Assembly: GCF_007655135.1 (NCBI RefSeq)
Contig: NC_045129.1
Location: 10,230,001-10,294,000 of the forward strand
Direction of reading: 5' to 3'
Source: Punica granatum
Taxonomy: Eukaryota > Streptophyta > Magnoliopsida > Myrtales > Lythraceae
Length of the DNA stretch: 64,000 nucleotides
In this document: one piece after another, positions 12,241 to 22,642 of the stretch
Layout of the letters: each line of letters begins with the position of its first letter
How positions within the stretch are numbered: position 1 is the stretch's first letter
Translations under genes and position numbers: made by a program
The notes under the pieces: generated by a model
Told to the model about the DNA's origin: nothing
Seen by the model: the letters and a program-made list of their open reading frames with translations, nothing else
Databases searched by the model: none

Positions 12241-13630
12241 AAGTCTCGTTAAAAAAATCTATGATCGGGGGAGTTTTCATTAGAGTGCTGACATCACTCA
12301 AACCTAGATTAATCATATTGTTCAAATTCCGAGTACCAAGTCATTCTCAACGGACTTAGTGGTCTGACTTCGTTTGAACCTAAATTAATTGAATTGAACT
12401 TTCCAAATACCAAGTGATGCATACTGGGGAAAAAAGCTTACTATGGTCAAGTTACCGAAGGAAAATTAGAAAACAAATAGAAGTGTGGGTCCCCCGAGTG
12501 GGGAAACCCACCAAACTCGTTCTGTTAAAAGGGTGGATGAGTTTTAGAGGAAAAACTAATTTATAAAAATAGTAGTTTTATCTTAATGATGGATCACGAG
12601 TGACAATTTTATTGCAGAGACATGTTTAATATAAAATTTTAAGTTGATAGATGTGGAATGTATTTTTCTTAGAGGGAAATCTAATTTATAAAAATAAGTG
12701 GTTCAATTGTAATTACAAGATCATTCCGCCGAGCTTGTTGACTGAATAACTTAGAATGCTATTTAGGTCAAATCTCAAAATGGGGTTGACTCATTTACTT
12801 AGAATCTTATTGGGGTTAAATGTCAAGACCCAAAATTTCAGTTGAATTTTTCTTATATTTCCTCGATATTAAAATCAGCTTTCCATAGACTCCCAAAAAT
12901 ATAAAACCAATCCAACAAGGTCTAATATGAATATACATCTCAAAAGAGAGTAATTTTCTTTTCTCAACCACATTACTAAACAAAACAAAACAAAACAAAA
13001 ATTTCATGTTGTAATATATTCAATACATTTTATACAAAAAGAATACCTATCAAATAACTAAGGTCCCTACCTAATCCTCCAAGCTGATCTCCGATATCAA
13101 AAGAGTTCTCATGTGCTACTAGTCTAACTCCTAGCTCATCTGAAAATATATGCAGAGTATGAACTGCATCTCAGTAAGTATTATATTTCAAAGCAAAATG
13201 AATTATTATTAAATAAATATTTAATTGCAAACAACCAAATATTCGAATAAATAATACAATCACATCCAATCCAACTATTAGCTCACTCACACATTTACGG
13301 TATATATAGACACAACTATAATAATAATTATATCCATTATAGTAACTAAATTTAAATTCTACTAATAAATACATACAACTCTTCCAACTATTTCTCTAAT
13401 ATCCAATATCACATCAGCATCAAATATCCATTCATTTAGCGTTCCATAGCAAATAACTACACAATCACTCGACGGATCAAGTTTCAGCAACAACACGATT
13501 TTCACAGAACAACCTCAAACAATTTCAACAATCATTACATCTCCGGCAATCAAACAAGACAAACAATATACCACAAAACCAATCAATATAGCTATAGGGT
13601 CGCATTTCCTTGCGACACGTTAGAACGGTA
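12241..13630. other. intergenic DNA, possible old retroelement
   Basis: From 12820 the sequence begins TGTCAAGACCCAAAATTTCA, which resembles the 5' end of some plant LTRs. No matching second LTR, primer-binding site or polyprotein was seen, so it stays unassigned. Confidence 0.3.
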
Positions 13631-13633
13631 CCG

Positions 13634-13860
13634 TGACCCTTTTTCTATTCCGCCGGGTCCAGCGGTCGTTCATGTCCCATTTTCTATTCCGTCGGGTCCA
13701 GCGGCCGTTCAAGCTCCATTTCCTATTCCGTCGGGTCCAACGGCCATTCAGGTCCCATTTTCTATTATGTTGGGTCCAGCGGCCATTTAGGCCATATTTT
13801 CTATGTCGCCGGGTCCAGCGACCATTCATACCCTATTTTCTATTCCGCTGGGTCCAGTTG
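13634..13860. repeat. 39-bp minisatellite, about six units
   Basis: Imperfect copies of a 39-base unit with the core CTATTCCGTCGGGTCCAGCG and a variable tail (GGCCGTTCA...). The period is a multiple of three, so several reading frames stay open on both strands and give repetitive hypothetical peptides rich in RRVQRPF or NGRWTRR. The lack of any flanking gene structure argues against a real protein. Confidence 0.8.
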
Positions 13861-16126
13861 TCCCATGGCTATAATCAAGCAATATTAGTATACACAAGCA
13901 CAATCCAAATCACATTACAATGGTATCACACTACCATTACATATGTCATATACAATCGACATATACAATCACACCGCATATCTCAAGTCAAAATGAAATA
14001 TAAAAGGGTAATATCTCTCAAATCCTTTCACATAACCTAGTAAGACCATTTCCTAATCTCTAACTATCATAATATTATTCTTAAATAATTTATATAACTA
14101 TAATACATCATTTTACAAGGGAATAAAGTAATCACAGAACACCCAACGTTTGGTCCACCAAATTGAGCCTTCAAGATGCTTGCTTTCGGTCTCGACAACT
14201 CCTATAAATCATAAATATAACAAGAAAACAATTTATAAAGCATATTCATGTTGTTTATATATTCCTTATAACAAAACATGTCGCATTTGGCCCCGAAAGG
14301 AGGAATTTATTCGTACTTAATTGCCCTTGAGAATATCGAGAATTAACCAACTTCAATATTTTATCATAAGCAATGAATAAGTTATTACAATCAAAGATAA
14401 CTCAGGGCAGCAACTAGCTTTCCTTTAACAAATAACCAACCCTATTCCATAATCTATTGTATTAAAAATTACAAATTTACCGAAGCTGAAAATAGTAACC
14501 AAGACTTAGAAATCCAACAAAACCAGCAATATTGTTTGAAAAGAAAAAAAAAGTGAAAGTATAACTTGAAGGTACTGACTCTAAATTAAGTTATACCATC
14601 AAGGGATGAACTCATATTTATCTGAAAGAAAAACAAAAATGAAAACAATCAAAGAACGAAAGATATCAAATCAATGACTAGCTTTTGGTTTCTCTCAAAT
14701 CATCAATTATATAGCTTTCTACCCAAAATTTGTCTAAGCAAATGAACGAGAATAATTTGCAAATCAGTTGATATATCGACAATAAACTCCATAGGAGCAT
14801 AGGAGCATTTCCCATGTTTCCTAGCTTTCCACTCAAAAGAAAATCTTGACTCAACTATTACTTCTAACTCCAGCCAATTAACCAATTCATTTCCCAATTT
14901 AGTACTTCAGGTAATTTATTATCGATTAATTCACAAGAAGGAATACCAAATCAAACACAAGAAGCTCAACAAAAGAAGAAATTACAATCATTAGTATATA
15001 TTCTCAAGAAAATTTGTTCTTACACCGAGTAGCAAAGTTCAAGACCCAAATGGATATATTGGCCATAATCTAACACCAATAATACTACTCAAACTCCTCC
15101 ATTGAAAAATATTTTTATAGGCAATCACTTCAAACAAGCAAATGCAGGAGGTTCGACATTTCATCACTAATATAAGGCAACTTGATTAACAAGGAAAAAA
15201 GTCCATTAGTAAACCCAAATATAAAATCAGTTCTCTATGCTTAACTAATCAACACTCGAAAACCTTTAATTCCTTCCACGTAGTGCCTTAATAAAATCAT
15301 ATACAAGCTAGTCCTTCAGAAGAAATGGCCCGCAAGTCGATAGAGCACTCGGAGAACAATACACACGCATACACACGTATATATACATTCAAGGACACCT
15401 AGCTGAACTTGTAGATGTCGGTTGCAGGCAGTTTAAACCTCCTCTGGTCATTCAAGTACCATTTAACAGGAAAATAAACTTCAAATCGACTATCCCTCAA
15501 ACAAGAAAAGGGAATTTCGGTTGGTAATTCACCAACACGACACAAAGAAAGTGATTTTAGTGATATACATACCCAAAAAAAATGACAATTATCCAAGACA
15601 AGCTGAACTTCACATCTGAGATGGCCTTTCCTATTTCCTAGCTTCCGACCTACTTCATTCGTTGCTTCCCTCTTCATACGATTCTTCCTAGAGCTGCAGC
15701 TAAAGTCCGTCTCCTTCGCTCTCTCTCCATCTGGTCCCATTTGCATGCATTGACCAATGGACAAAATGAAAATTTCATAACACATACCTGAAATCAGTCA
15801 ATACCCGAACATAGTGCAGGGTTAAGCTCTTCCTTGTGTAACGATTTCCTATCTCGGTAGCTCTCTCCCTCCCTAACCATTCTCTCTTTCTGCTTCATCT
15901 AGAATTCACTCACTCGTCTCTCTCTCTCTCCCTGTTGCTATGTTTCTTCTTTAGTTCTCACAACTCAAAATTGAGCAGAGAGTGGAAAAGAAAAAGAAGA
16001 AAGAATAGATGAGATGAAGTGGAAGGCGGTGGAATGGGTTTGCTTGGGGAAAAATGGGGCCACCTGGGGCCCTTCCTAACTTCTTTTTTTTTTTCCTCCT
16101 CCAGCAACTTGTATATAATAATATAG
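13861..16126. other. intergenic DNA, no gene supported
   Basis: Short frames only. A pyrimidine-rich, promoter-like stretch (CTCTCTCTCTCTCCC at about 15920) reads as a possible leader on the minus strand, but no exon follows it. It may belong to the same old retroelement as the DNA starting near 12826. Confidence 0.35.
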
Positions 16127-16300
16127 GGAAAATGACACTGTTGGGCCTAAATATTTGGCATTTTTTGACACTGAGTCCTAAAAGTTTCACTTCAAAAAAT
16201 CAAGTCTTTAAAGGTTTGGAAAAGTGTCAGCGTTGATCCTATTCGTCCGTTGCCGTTACCGATCTGCCACCGTGGAGTTAACACCGTCAACTCCTTCCAC
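16127..16300 (+). repeat. left terminal inverted repeat of the MULE
   Basis: Shared blocks with the right end in the same order: GGAAAAT, GACACTGAGTCCTAAAAGTT, AAAAATCAAGTC, GGAAAAGTG, GTGTCAGC, GCCGTTACC and GTGGAGTTAAC. The arms differ by small indels, and the right arm has an extra GTCCTAAAAGTTTTGG block. Confidence 0.75.
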
Positions 16301-17199
16301 GTGTATATTAAATGATGACGTGGCACCCTTGCCCTGAATAGAAAACCCGAATCTCGACCAACTCGAGTCGAACATAAAATGAAATTGGCTTCGAGAACCC
16401 GATTGTGTCCCTCCTGAATCAAGACCCCAAAATCGAAACACCCTCAAGAGGAACCCTAATTTCCCAATCCGAAGGAACTCTAATTGGGAAAGAGGAAGCC
16501 CCAATCGATCGAAATCCCAAAGCTCAGCAGCTCGTGTGGAAGGGGGCAATACCCTTGCGATTCATCTCCACGACTCCGAAGTCACCACCCTCCCTCCTCC
16601 TCCTCCCCCTCTCCTAGTAAGTGATTGTCATCTCAATTCTCTTTTAAGTCCTCTCCATCCTTCTTTGTCTTGGATCGAAGGTTTTAGCTCCTCGGATTGG
16701 CTATCTATTTTAGGACTCACTTCAGCAGTGCTCTACCTCCCGGGGTCGATACCGTCTAGTTTGAGTACAAAGGCTTGATGCCTCTTATTCGTTTCTCTTC
16801 CCTTTGCTATGGTGCTGATCATGGACTTGTTTTTGCAGGTACATTCCAACTATGCGCAGAAGCCGAGCCACTTGGAATGAAACCCTAATCTTGTGCAAGG
16901 TTGAATCGACATCAGGTATATTTTTCACATTCATAGGAGTTCATTTATGTTTCTGCTTTACGAATATGATATGTTCTGGGCATTTCAAATAATATCTTGC
17001 ATTGGTAATTTCCGGAGTTTTTGCCCCAATTAACAAAGGGCCAGAGAAATTTTCGAGTCTATTCTCCAGTTATTATATGTTTGCTCTATTTTTGTTGCAA
17101 TCCCGTGCAAGGTCTTGGATTACTAGCATGAAAGCTGTCATTGGACGTGGACAGCAAGCATCCAAAGGAAGGCACCCAAGAGTGGAGACTTCTGGTTGA

Positions 17200-17589
17200 A
17201 GCTTTTCTCGAAGCAATGCGGCCCTTTGTAGCTGCGGATTGCGAGTTCAACAGAAAACATCACGCATACCAAACAACCCAGGTAGGAGATTCATTGGATG
17301 CCCAAGGTACAGGGAAAATGGAGGGTGTGGCTATTTTAAGTGGATTGACGATCAATTTGATGCTTCTCGGCAAAAATCCATTTCAGAAATTGGTGAGGAA
17401 GAAGTTTCCTCATCTGAATGGAAAATGAAGTGTATAAAATTAAAGATTAAGGAATTGGAGGAGGAGTTAAAGCACCGACGGAACCATGCTTGGGATGTTA
17501 GGGTAGTTGTTTCTGCAATTTGCATCGTAATTATGATTGGAATTTTATTTGGGATGTGCATTGGATGTAAATTCTGTATTGGGTATTAG
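17200..17589 (+). CDS. GRF-type zinc-finger protein with C-terminal membrane segment (MULE-borne)
   Basis: The open frame encodes a GRF zinc finger: a first Cys pair in ALCSCGL, then IPNNPGRRFIGCPRYR, then GGCGYFKWID. That is the C...NPGRRF..CP......CGFF.W.D pattern of plant zf-GRF proteins. It is followed by a charged coiled-coil stretch rich in Lys and Glu (KLKIKELEEELKHRRN) and a hydrophobic segment near the C-terminus (VVVSAICIVIMIGILFGMCI), probably a tail-anchor membrane helix. The finger is thought to bind single-stranded nucleic acid. The true start is unclear: an in-frame TGA lies at 17197, so translation either uses an upstream exon spliced in after it or a later ATG at 17239, which would lose the first Cys pair. 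It lies inside the MULE, oriented toward the transposase remnant. Confidence 0.6.
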   Translation, partial: SFSRSNAALCSCGLRVQQKTSRIPNNPGRRFIGCPRYRENGGCGYFKWIDDQFDASRQKSISEIGEEEVSSSEWKMKCIKLKIKELEEELKHRRNHAWDVRVVVSAICIVIMIGILFGMCIGCKFCIGY

Positions 17590-17754
17590 GCTGCGCAGAT
17601 CGGTTATTTGGGATATGCATCGGATGTAAATTCTGTATTAGGTAGTAGGTTGTGCAAATCGGTTAATTCAGTATTGTAGGCTTGTAATTTGTAATTTGTA
17701 ATTTTTACTGAGACGACTCTGTTATTGCTAATGCAATACAATGTTTGTTGAGTT

Positions 17755-18590
17755 TTACAGTTTGTTTGGTTTTTAATTATGCGTGGCCTTCTGTTCTGTC
17801 TGGTCATTCTGTATATGTTAATTGTATTTGCATTCAACATTCTGTTCCACATTCTGCTCTACATTATGTTTTGCATTCTGCATTTTGTTCTACATTCTGC
17901 ATTCTGTATCTGTATCTATATCTATATTTGCATTATGCTCTGTATTTTTTGTTTTGTACTGTATTTGCTCTGTATTGTATCTGCTGCATTTTGTTTTGTT
18001 TGGTTTTTAGTTATGCGGGGCCTTTTGTTTTGTGTGGTCATTTTGTATATGTTAACTATATTAGCTGCACTGATCATAGTTTTGTTCTGCATTCTGCAAT
18101 ACAGAGAAGAGTTCTGCATTCTGTATTTGTTCTGCATTTTGCTCTGTATTTTTGTTCTGTATTGTATATGTATCTATATTGTATCTACTGCATTCTATTT
18201 GGTTCTGTACTGTATCTGTTTTGTATATGTATTTGTATTGTATCTGCTGCATTCTGTTTTGTTTGGTTTTTAGTTATGCGTGACCTTTTGTTCTGTATGG
18301 TCATTTAGTATATGTTAACTGTATTAGCTGCACTGATCATAGTTCTATTCTGCATTATGTTCTGCATCTTGTTCTACATTCTGTATCTGTTTTGCATTTT
18401 GCTATGTATTTTTTGTTTTGTACTGTGTCTATATTGTATATGTATCTGTATTGTATCTGTTGCATTCTATTTTGTTTGGTTTTTAGTTATGCGTGGCCTT
18501 CTGTTCTGTATGGTCATTTTGTATATGTTAACTGTACTAGCTGCACTGATCATAGTTATGCATTCTACATTCTGTTTTGTACATATATTT
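17755..18590 (+). repeat. degenerate long-period tandem repeat inside the MULE
   Basis: Four copies of a module starting GTTTGGTTTTTAGTTATGCG lie at about 17764, 17998, 18261 and 18474, spacings of roughly 234, 263 and 213 bases. Each continues with GGTCATTTTGTATATGTTAA; three of the four then read GCTGCACTGATCATAG, while the first copy diverges there. Between them are runs of TTCTGCATT/TCTGTATTGTATC repeats. The T- and TG-rich sequence keeps frames open and gives spurious Cys/Leu/Tyr-rich peptides. Confidence 0.8.
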
Positions 18591-19047
18591 GGCCAACATT
18601 ACAGAGACATGTATAACAGATATTTGGCCAACATTACAGAGACATATTTGGCTAATATTACAGAGAGACAGTTGATAATCGTGCATAACAGATATTTGCC
18701 CAACATTACAGAGACATGTATAATAGATATTTGCCCAATATTACAGAGACATGTATAACAGATATTTGCCCAACATTACAGAGACATGTATAACAGATAT
18801 TTGACCAACATTACAGAGACATATTTGGCTAATATTACAGAGAGACAGTTGACAATCGTGCATAACAGATATTTGGCCAACATTATAGAGACATATTTGG
18901 CTAATATTACAGAGAGACAGTTGACAATCGTGCATAACAGATATTTGCCCAACATTACAGAGACATCTATAACAGATATTTGGCCAACATTACAGAGACA
19001 TATTTGGCTAATATTACAGAGAGACAGTTGACAATCGTGCATAACAG
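18585..19047 (+). repeat. short-period minisatellite inside the MULE
   Basis: Two alternating modules repeat many times. One is ATAACAGATATTTGCCCAAC followed by ATTACAGAGACATG. The other is CATATTTGGCTAATATTACA followed by GAGAGACAGTTGACAATCGTGC. Unit lengths are about 34-38 bases and higher-order blocks about 72 bases. The array ends exactly where transposase homology begins on the other strand. Confidence 0.85.
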
Positions 19048-20010
19048 TATAGGTTCCTTTGGGTCTTCACAGAAGCCACACAAATTGCATCCTTAAGCTG
19101 TTTTCCACCTTTAAACAGTTGCCCTACACTAAAAGTAGGTAACTCACAAGTCGGTTCATATTGAAGGAATGTACCTGACTTTCTAAAGTAACTTTTGGGT
19201 TCCTTTTCTCTCACTCTGTCTTCATCATCCCCAAATTCTGAACTTGATTCACCAGATTTAATGCTGCAAGCCTCATTAGAAGATGGATAATCGGTTATGT
19301 ATCCTTCATCTCCTGCATCAACGGCAATAATAGAGCCCTCTTTCTCTTTGCCCTTGTTGTCCCGCTTGTCTTGTCTTGCTTCCCTTATAATAGTCTCTAG
19401 ATCCTTTTGTAGTCGCAAACTCTTCAACTTTTCAGCTCTCTTCTTCTTCGCAATTTGAACTTGGGATTTGATGTCTTCGAGCTCAGAATCATCTTCTTCA
19501 CTTAGATCTGCAGCCACATCCCCATAAGCAAAATCACTCTCACTCCCACTACTACCGGTCTCTTCACTTTCTTTTGTAATTAGATCTACAACAACATCAA
19601 CTCATTTCCTTCGTAAACTACCAGATGCAGTCTCCTCAACACCTCCCTCAGTACCTGCCTTAGGTTACTGAAACGATTTGGGGTCTATATTTATGCTCCA
19701 ACAACTGCCCTATGAGTTGAATGACAGAATTGTCCTTGTATATCTCAAATAATCCCTCTTTTAACCCCTTCCCATGGATCCTACACAAAACCACCTCTAC
19801 ATTACCTTTATACCCCATATTTTTCAATTCTTTCACCATATGAGTAACAGATACTTTGTCTGGGTCCATATCCCAATGCATTATCTCACCCCCACTATAC
19901 AAATGTTCCCCTCCTTCTTCCTTAAAGGAATCGCCATGGTGTATTTCAAGTATGTATCCATGATAGTTCAAGTTATCCATCCTACAAGACCAATGTAACA
20001 GAACAAGCAT
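19048..20010 (-). pseudogene. MuDR-type transposase N-terminal remnant
   Basis: Read on the minus strand, 20010-19660 encodes a PB1-like N-terminal domain of plant MuDR transposases (GYILEIHHGDSF, then LYSGGEIMHWDMDPDKVSV, then VKELKNMGY). Sequence at about 19517-19048 encodes the acidic linker (DLSEEDDSELED) and the start of the transposase DNA-binding region (FSVGQLFKGGKQLKDAI, KTQRNLY). An in-frame TGA within RRK*VDV separates the two parts, and the first part ends in its own stop. Homology stops abruptly at the minisatellite. The DDE catalytic core and SWIM zinc finger expected downstream are missing, so the copy cannot encode an active transposase. Confidence 0.75.
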
Positions 20011-20247
20011 GTAATGAGTATTGACAATCTTTCATTAAAACACAGTTTGGCCAAAAAATTCATCAGTAAATGAACACTACCTTGTAAAACCTTAAATTAT
20101 CAGTACTGAGGAAAGCTCAAGCTTTCCCCTCCTTTTGTTCGGATCTTCTTCTACTTCGGGTAATCTTCTTCTTCGGATCTTCTTCTACTTCGGGTCGGTT
20201 TGTTGATCCTCACTCCCTCTACTACTGATATTCATATCGGGTCAACT

Positions 20248-20455
20248 CAGGGGCGGAGCCATTAAGGCTCCAGGGGGGGCAATTGCACCCCCCTGACTTT
20301 TCCATTTGTTGGAGATTTTACATACAAATTTGTAAAAATTTCAACTTTTGCCCCTAAAAAAAATCATTGCCCCCCCTGAATTATTTTAGCATTTGACTTT
20401 TGTCCCAAAACTTTTAATTTGCCCCCCCTAAACCTTATTTCTGGCTCCGCCCCTG
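20248..20455. mobile_element. hAT-type MITE nested in the MULE, 208 bp
   Basis: Perfect terminal inverted repeats CAGGGGCGGAGCCA / TGGCTCCGCCCCTG. The flanking 8-mers GGTCAACT (20240-20247) and GGTCAGCT (20456-20463) match at seven of eight positions, a good hAT target duplication. The interior is C-run rich (TTTTGCCCC, GCCCCCCCTAA). It lies just upstream of the transposase remnant on its strand, so the insertion is younger than the MULE. Confidence 0.85.
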
Positions 20456-20959
20456 GGTCAGCTTCTCCTCACCCGAAATCACAGAACAGACAAGTCTTGC
20501 GCCCACCTACTGGAACAGAAATCGAGCAAACCAAGATGCTAAAAATCCCTCCTTTAAGAGAAAGCAACAAAGAAAGAGAATGCTAAAAATCCCTCTTTTA
20601 AGAGAAAGCAAACAGAGAAAGAGTACCGTTCTTCTTCTTCGGTACCAAAGTCCGTTGTACTGTTCTTCTTCTTCGGTTGAGCACAGATGCAGTCTTCTTC
20701 TTCCTTTACCGAGTAGAGGAGAGCAGGAGATGACAACTTTTAGCTTTCGGGTAGAAGAGTTTTGAGTTTGAGTTCAATGTTTTTGGGTTTTCCTTCCTTC
20801 TGGGAGTTTCGGGTTTGACTTCAAAGCTGTTTTCCAATCAGTTCAAGCTTCCTTTCGGGTTTTCCTTCCTTCCGAGTTTTCCTTCGGGATCCAGTGCTTT
20901 CGGATGTTTTCTGGTCGGTTCAAGCTGCCATGTCAACAAACTAACGGCCACGTCGCCGA

Positions 20960-21158
20960 AACGGACAGCGTTAACTCCACATAGGCGGGCACGGTAACGG
21001 CACTTGACAGATAGGACCACTGGTGTCACTTTTCCAAAACTTTTAGGACCATTGCTGACACTTTTTCAAAACTTGTAGGACTTGATTTTTCCAATTGGAA
21101 CTTTTAGGACTCAATGTCAAAAAAAGGCAAAGTTTTAGGACCTACACTGTGATTTTCC
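20960..21158 (-). repeat. right terminal inverted repeat of the MULE
   Basis: Reverse-complement partner of the arm at 16127-16300. It keeps GGAAAATCACAGTG at the tip, TTGACATTGAGTCCTAAAAG, then GCCGTTACC and GTGGAGTTAAC near its inner edge. Confidence 0.75.
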
Positions 21159-22620
21159 ATATATACAAAAGTATTTGTATGTATATATGTAAGTATGCTA
21201 TTTGGAATAAAAAATATCAAGTCTCACATTAAATCTTAAAATACTAAAAAAGTAGGATGGGAGTTTTGTAAAAAAATAAAAATTTAAGAAAATATTAGAA
21301 AAAAAAGAAAGTTGGCGAGTGGGGAAAAGCACCCCACTAGTCTCGGTAGTGGCTATGGAAGGAGGGGGCAAGTGAGGTGGGTTTTCCCCACTCGCGGGAC
21401 CCCACCCTACTTTTTTTGTTTTTCTTTTTTCAAAATTTTAACATTTTATTAATTAATTAAAATTACTTCTTTTTTTTCATTTAAACCTGCTTCGAATTCG
21501 AACTTGAAATCCGCTAAGTTAGGTTCAAGTTGAGTTAGCCCACAAGGAATAAGATTTTGCCCAATCGTGAATTTTCTTTATTCACAAGACTTAAACTTGA
21601 AGAGAGTGGATTTTTTCATTCACAATAATCGAACCTGAGATCATAATTTTTTTTATGTGATGTAATGTAATTGTACTTACCATGGTCGAAATGATAGACC
21701 TGTTTTAATTCACCTTATATATACACATATATATGTGAAATGTGTAAGAATTATGGGGTCTCATTCGAAAGTGTGGTGAATAATGGGTTTTCTAATTCTC
21801 TCCTTCTACTATTCATTCATTTCATATTGTTGGGGAGGTTATATTTTCGTCATAACCACTCACTTCCTCAAGGAGTTGCAAGGTCTCTATCCCTATTATC
21901 TAACCCATATCAATATGTATATATAAGAAAAACACACATAGAAAAAATGCTAAAATTTGAAGAAAAAAATCTGCAAATATAAAAAACCTATATCTCACTT
22001 ATTAGATAGATTAGACAGATAGATAGATTTGGGTCCATTGGTTGTGTATTTGTCCGTCTAATCAGGTCTTTAACTATTTGATGAAGTGTGGAGAGCTTTT
22101 TATACCTTATCTTTTTGCCGTTATATCCGTATATGAACCTGACAGCAGTATCATCAGAACCGGATCGGATGTTGAACCGGTCAAGGTATGGATTCACGGG
22201 TTCGATGGGTCCAATCGGGGTTTGATGGGTCGGACCGCACGTTTAATTAAAAATTATATAATACATAATTATCACTTTGCCTTTACCTTTGGCCTGTTAT
22301 ACTTGTGCAAGTTGACGGATATATGTAATACTATAAATATAAAAATCTAACATATATATCTCCTAACTGGACAGACCGATTTGAGAATCAATCAATTCTC
22401 AAATAAGATATTGGCAGTGAATCTCGTCATGAATAGGATACCAAAGGAAAATCCGTGATCGAACTCGTTAACCACATCCAATTGAATTTTAAATTTAGAT
22501 CTCCTCTGCTCTAAGTATTAAGTCAAGGAGCCATCCTTCGTTTTTCTCTTCCTTCTCAACTCTTTACACATGTGGACCAGCTTGTATTTTTGTGTTTGTA
22601 TATATATAGTTTTGCCTCTG
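21159..22620. other. intergenic DNA with dispersed repeat pieces
   Basis: A palindrome-like pair GCGAGTGGGGAAAAGCACCC and GGGTTTTCCCCACTCGC lies at about 21315-21400. A relative of the 11777-12240 module is at about 21670-21980. A GGTCGGACC/GGTTCGATGGG patch sits at about 22140-22230. No gene was seen. Confidence 0.5.
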
Positions 22621-22642
22621 GCTGGCTGGAATTAAGGCTTCA

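Larger units (their letters stand above)
16127..21158. mobile_element. Mutator-like element (MULE), 5.0 kb
   Basis: Inverted termini of about 200 bases enclose the region. Left: GGAAAATGACACTG, then TTTTTTGACACTGAGTCCTA and AAAAGTTTC. The reverse complement of the right end gives GGAAAATCACAGTG, then TTTTTTTGACATTGAGTCCT and AAAAGTTCC. Both continue to GCCGTTACC and GTGGAGTTAAC. Between them lie a GRF zinc-finger frame (plus strand), two minisatellite blocks, a decayed transposase N-terminus (minus strand) and a nested hAT MITE. Long inverted termini together with MuDR-type transposase sequence identify the superfamily. The flanking 9-mers ATAATATAG and ATATATACA do not match well, so the target duplication is lost or masked by TA-rich DNA. 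Confidence 0.8.

Noticed and set aside
13620..14040. 135-residue and 69-residue frames over the minisatellite
   Set aside because: Open only because the 39-base unit is a multiple of three; there are no flanking exons.
12826..16120. full LTR retrotransposon beginning TGTCAAGACCC
   Set aside because: Only one LTR-like start was seen; no second LTR, primer-binding site or polyprotein.
17745..18758. long Cys/Leu/Tyr-rich open frames on the plus strand
   Set aside because: They are produced by T/TG-rich tandem repeats and have no start context or domain.
18585..19047. possible CRISPR-like array
   Set aside because: The spacers are themselves repeats, the host is a plant, and the block lies inside a Mutator-like element. 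It is a minisatellite.
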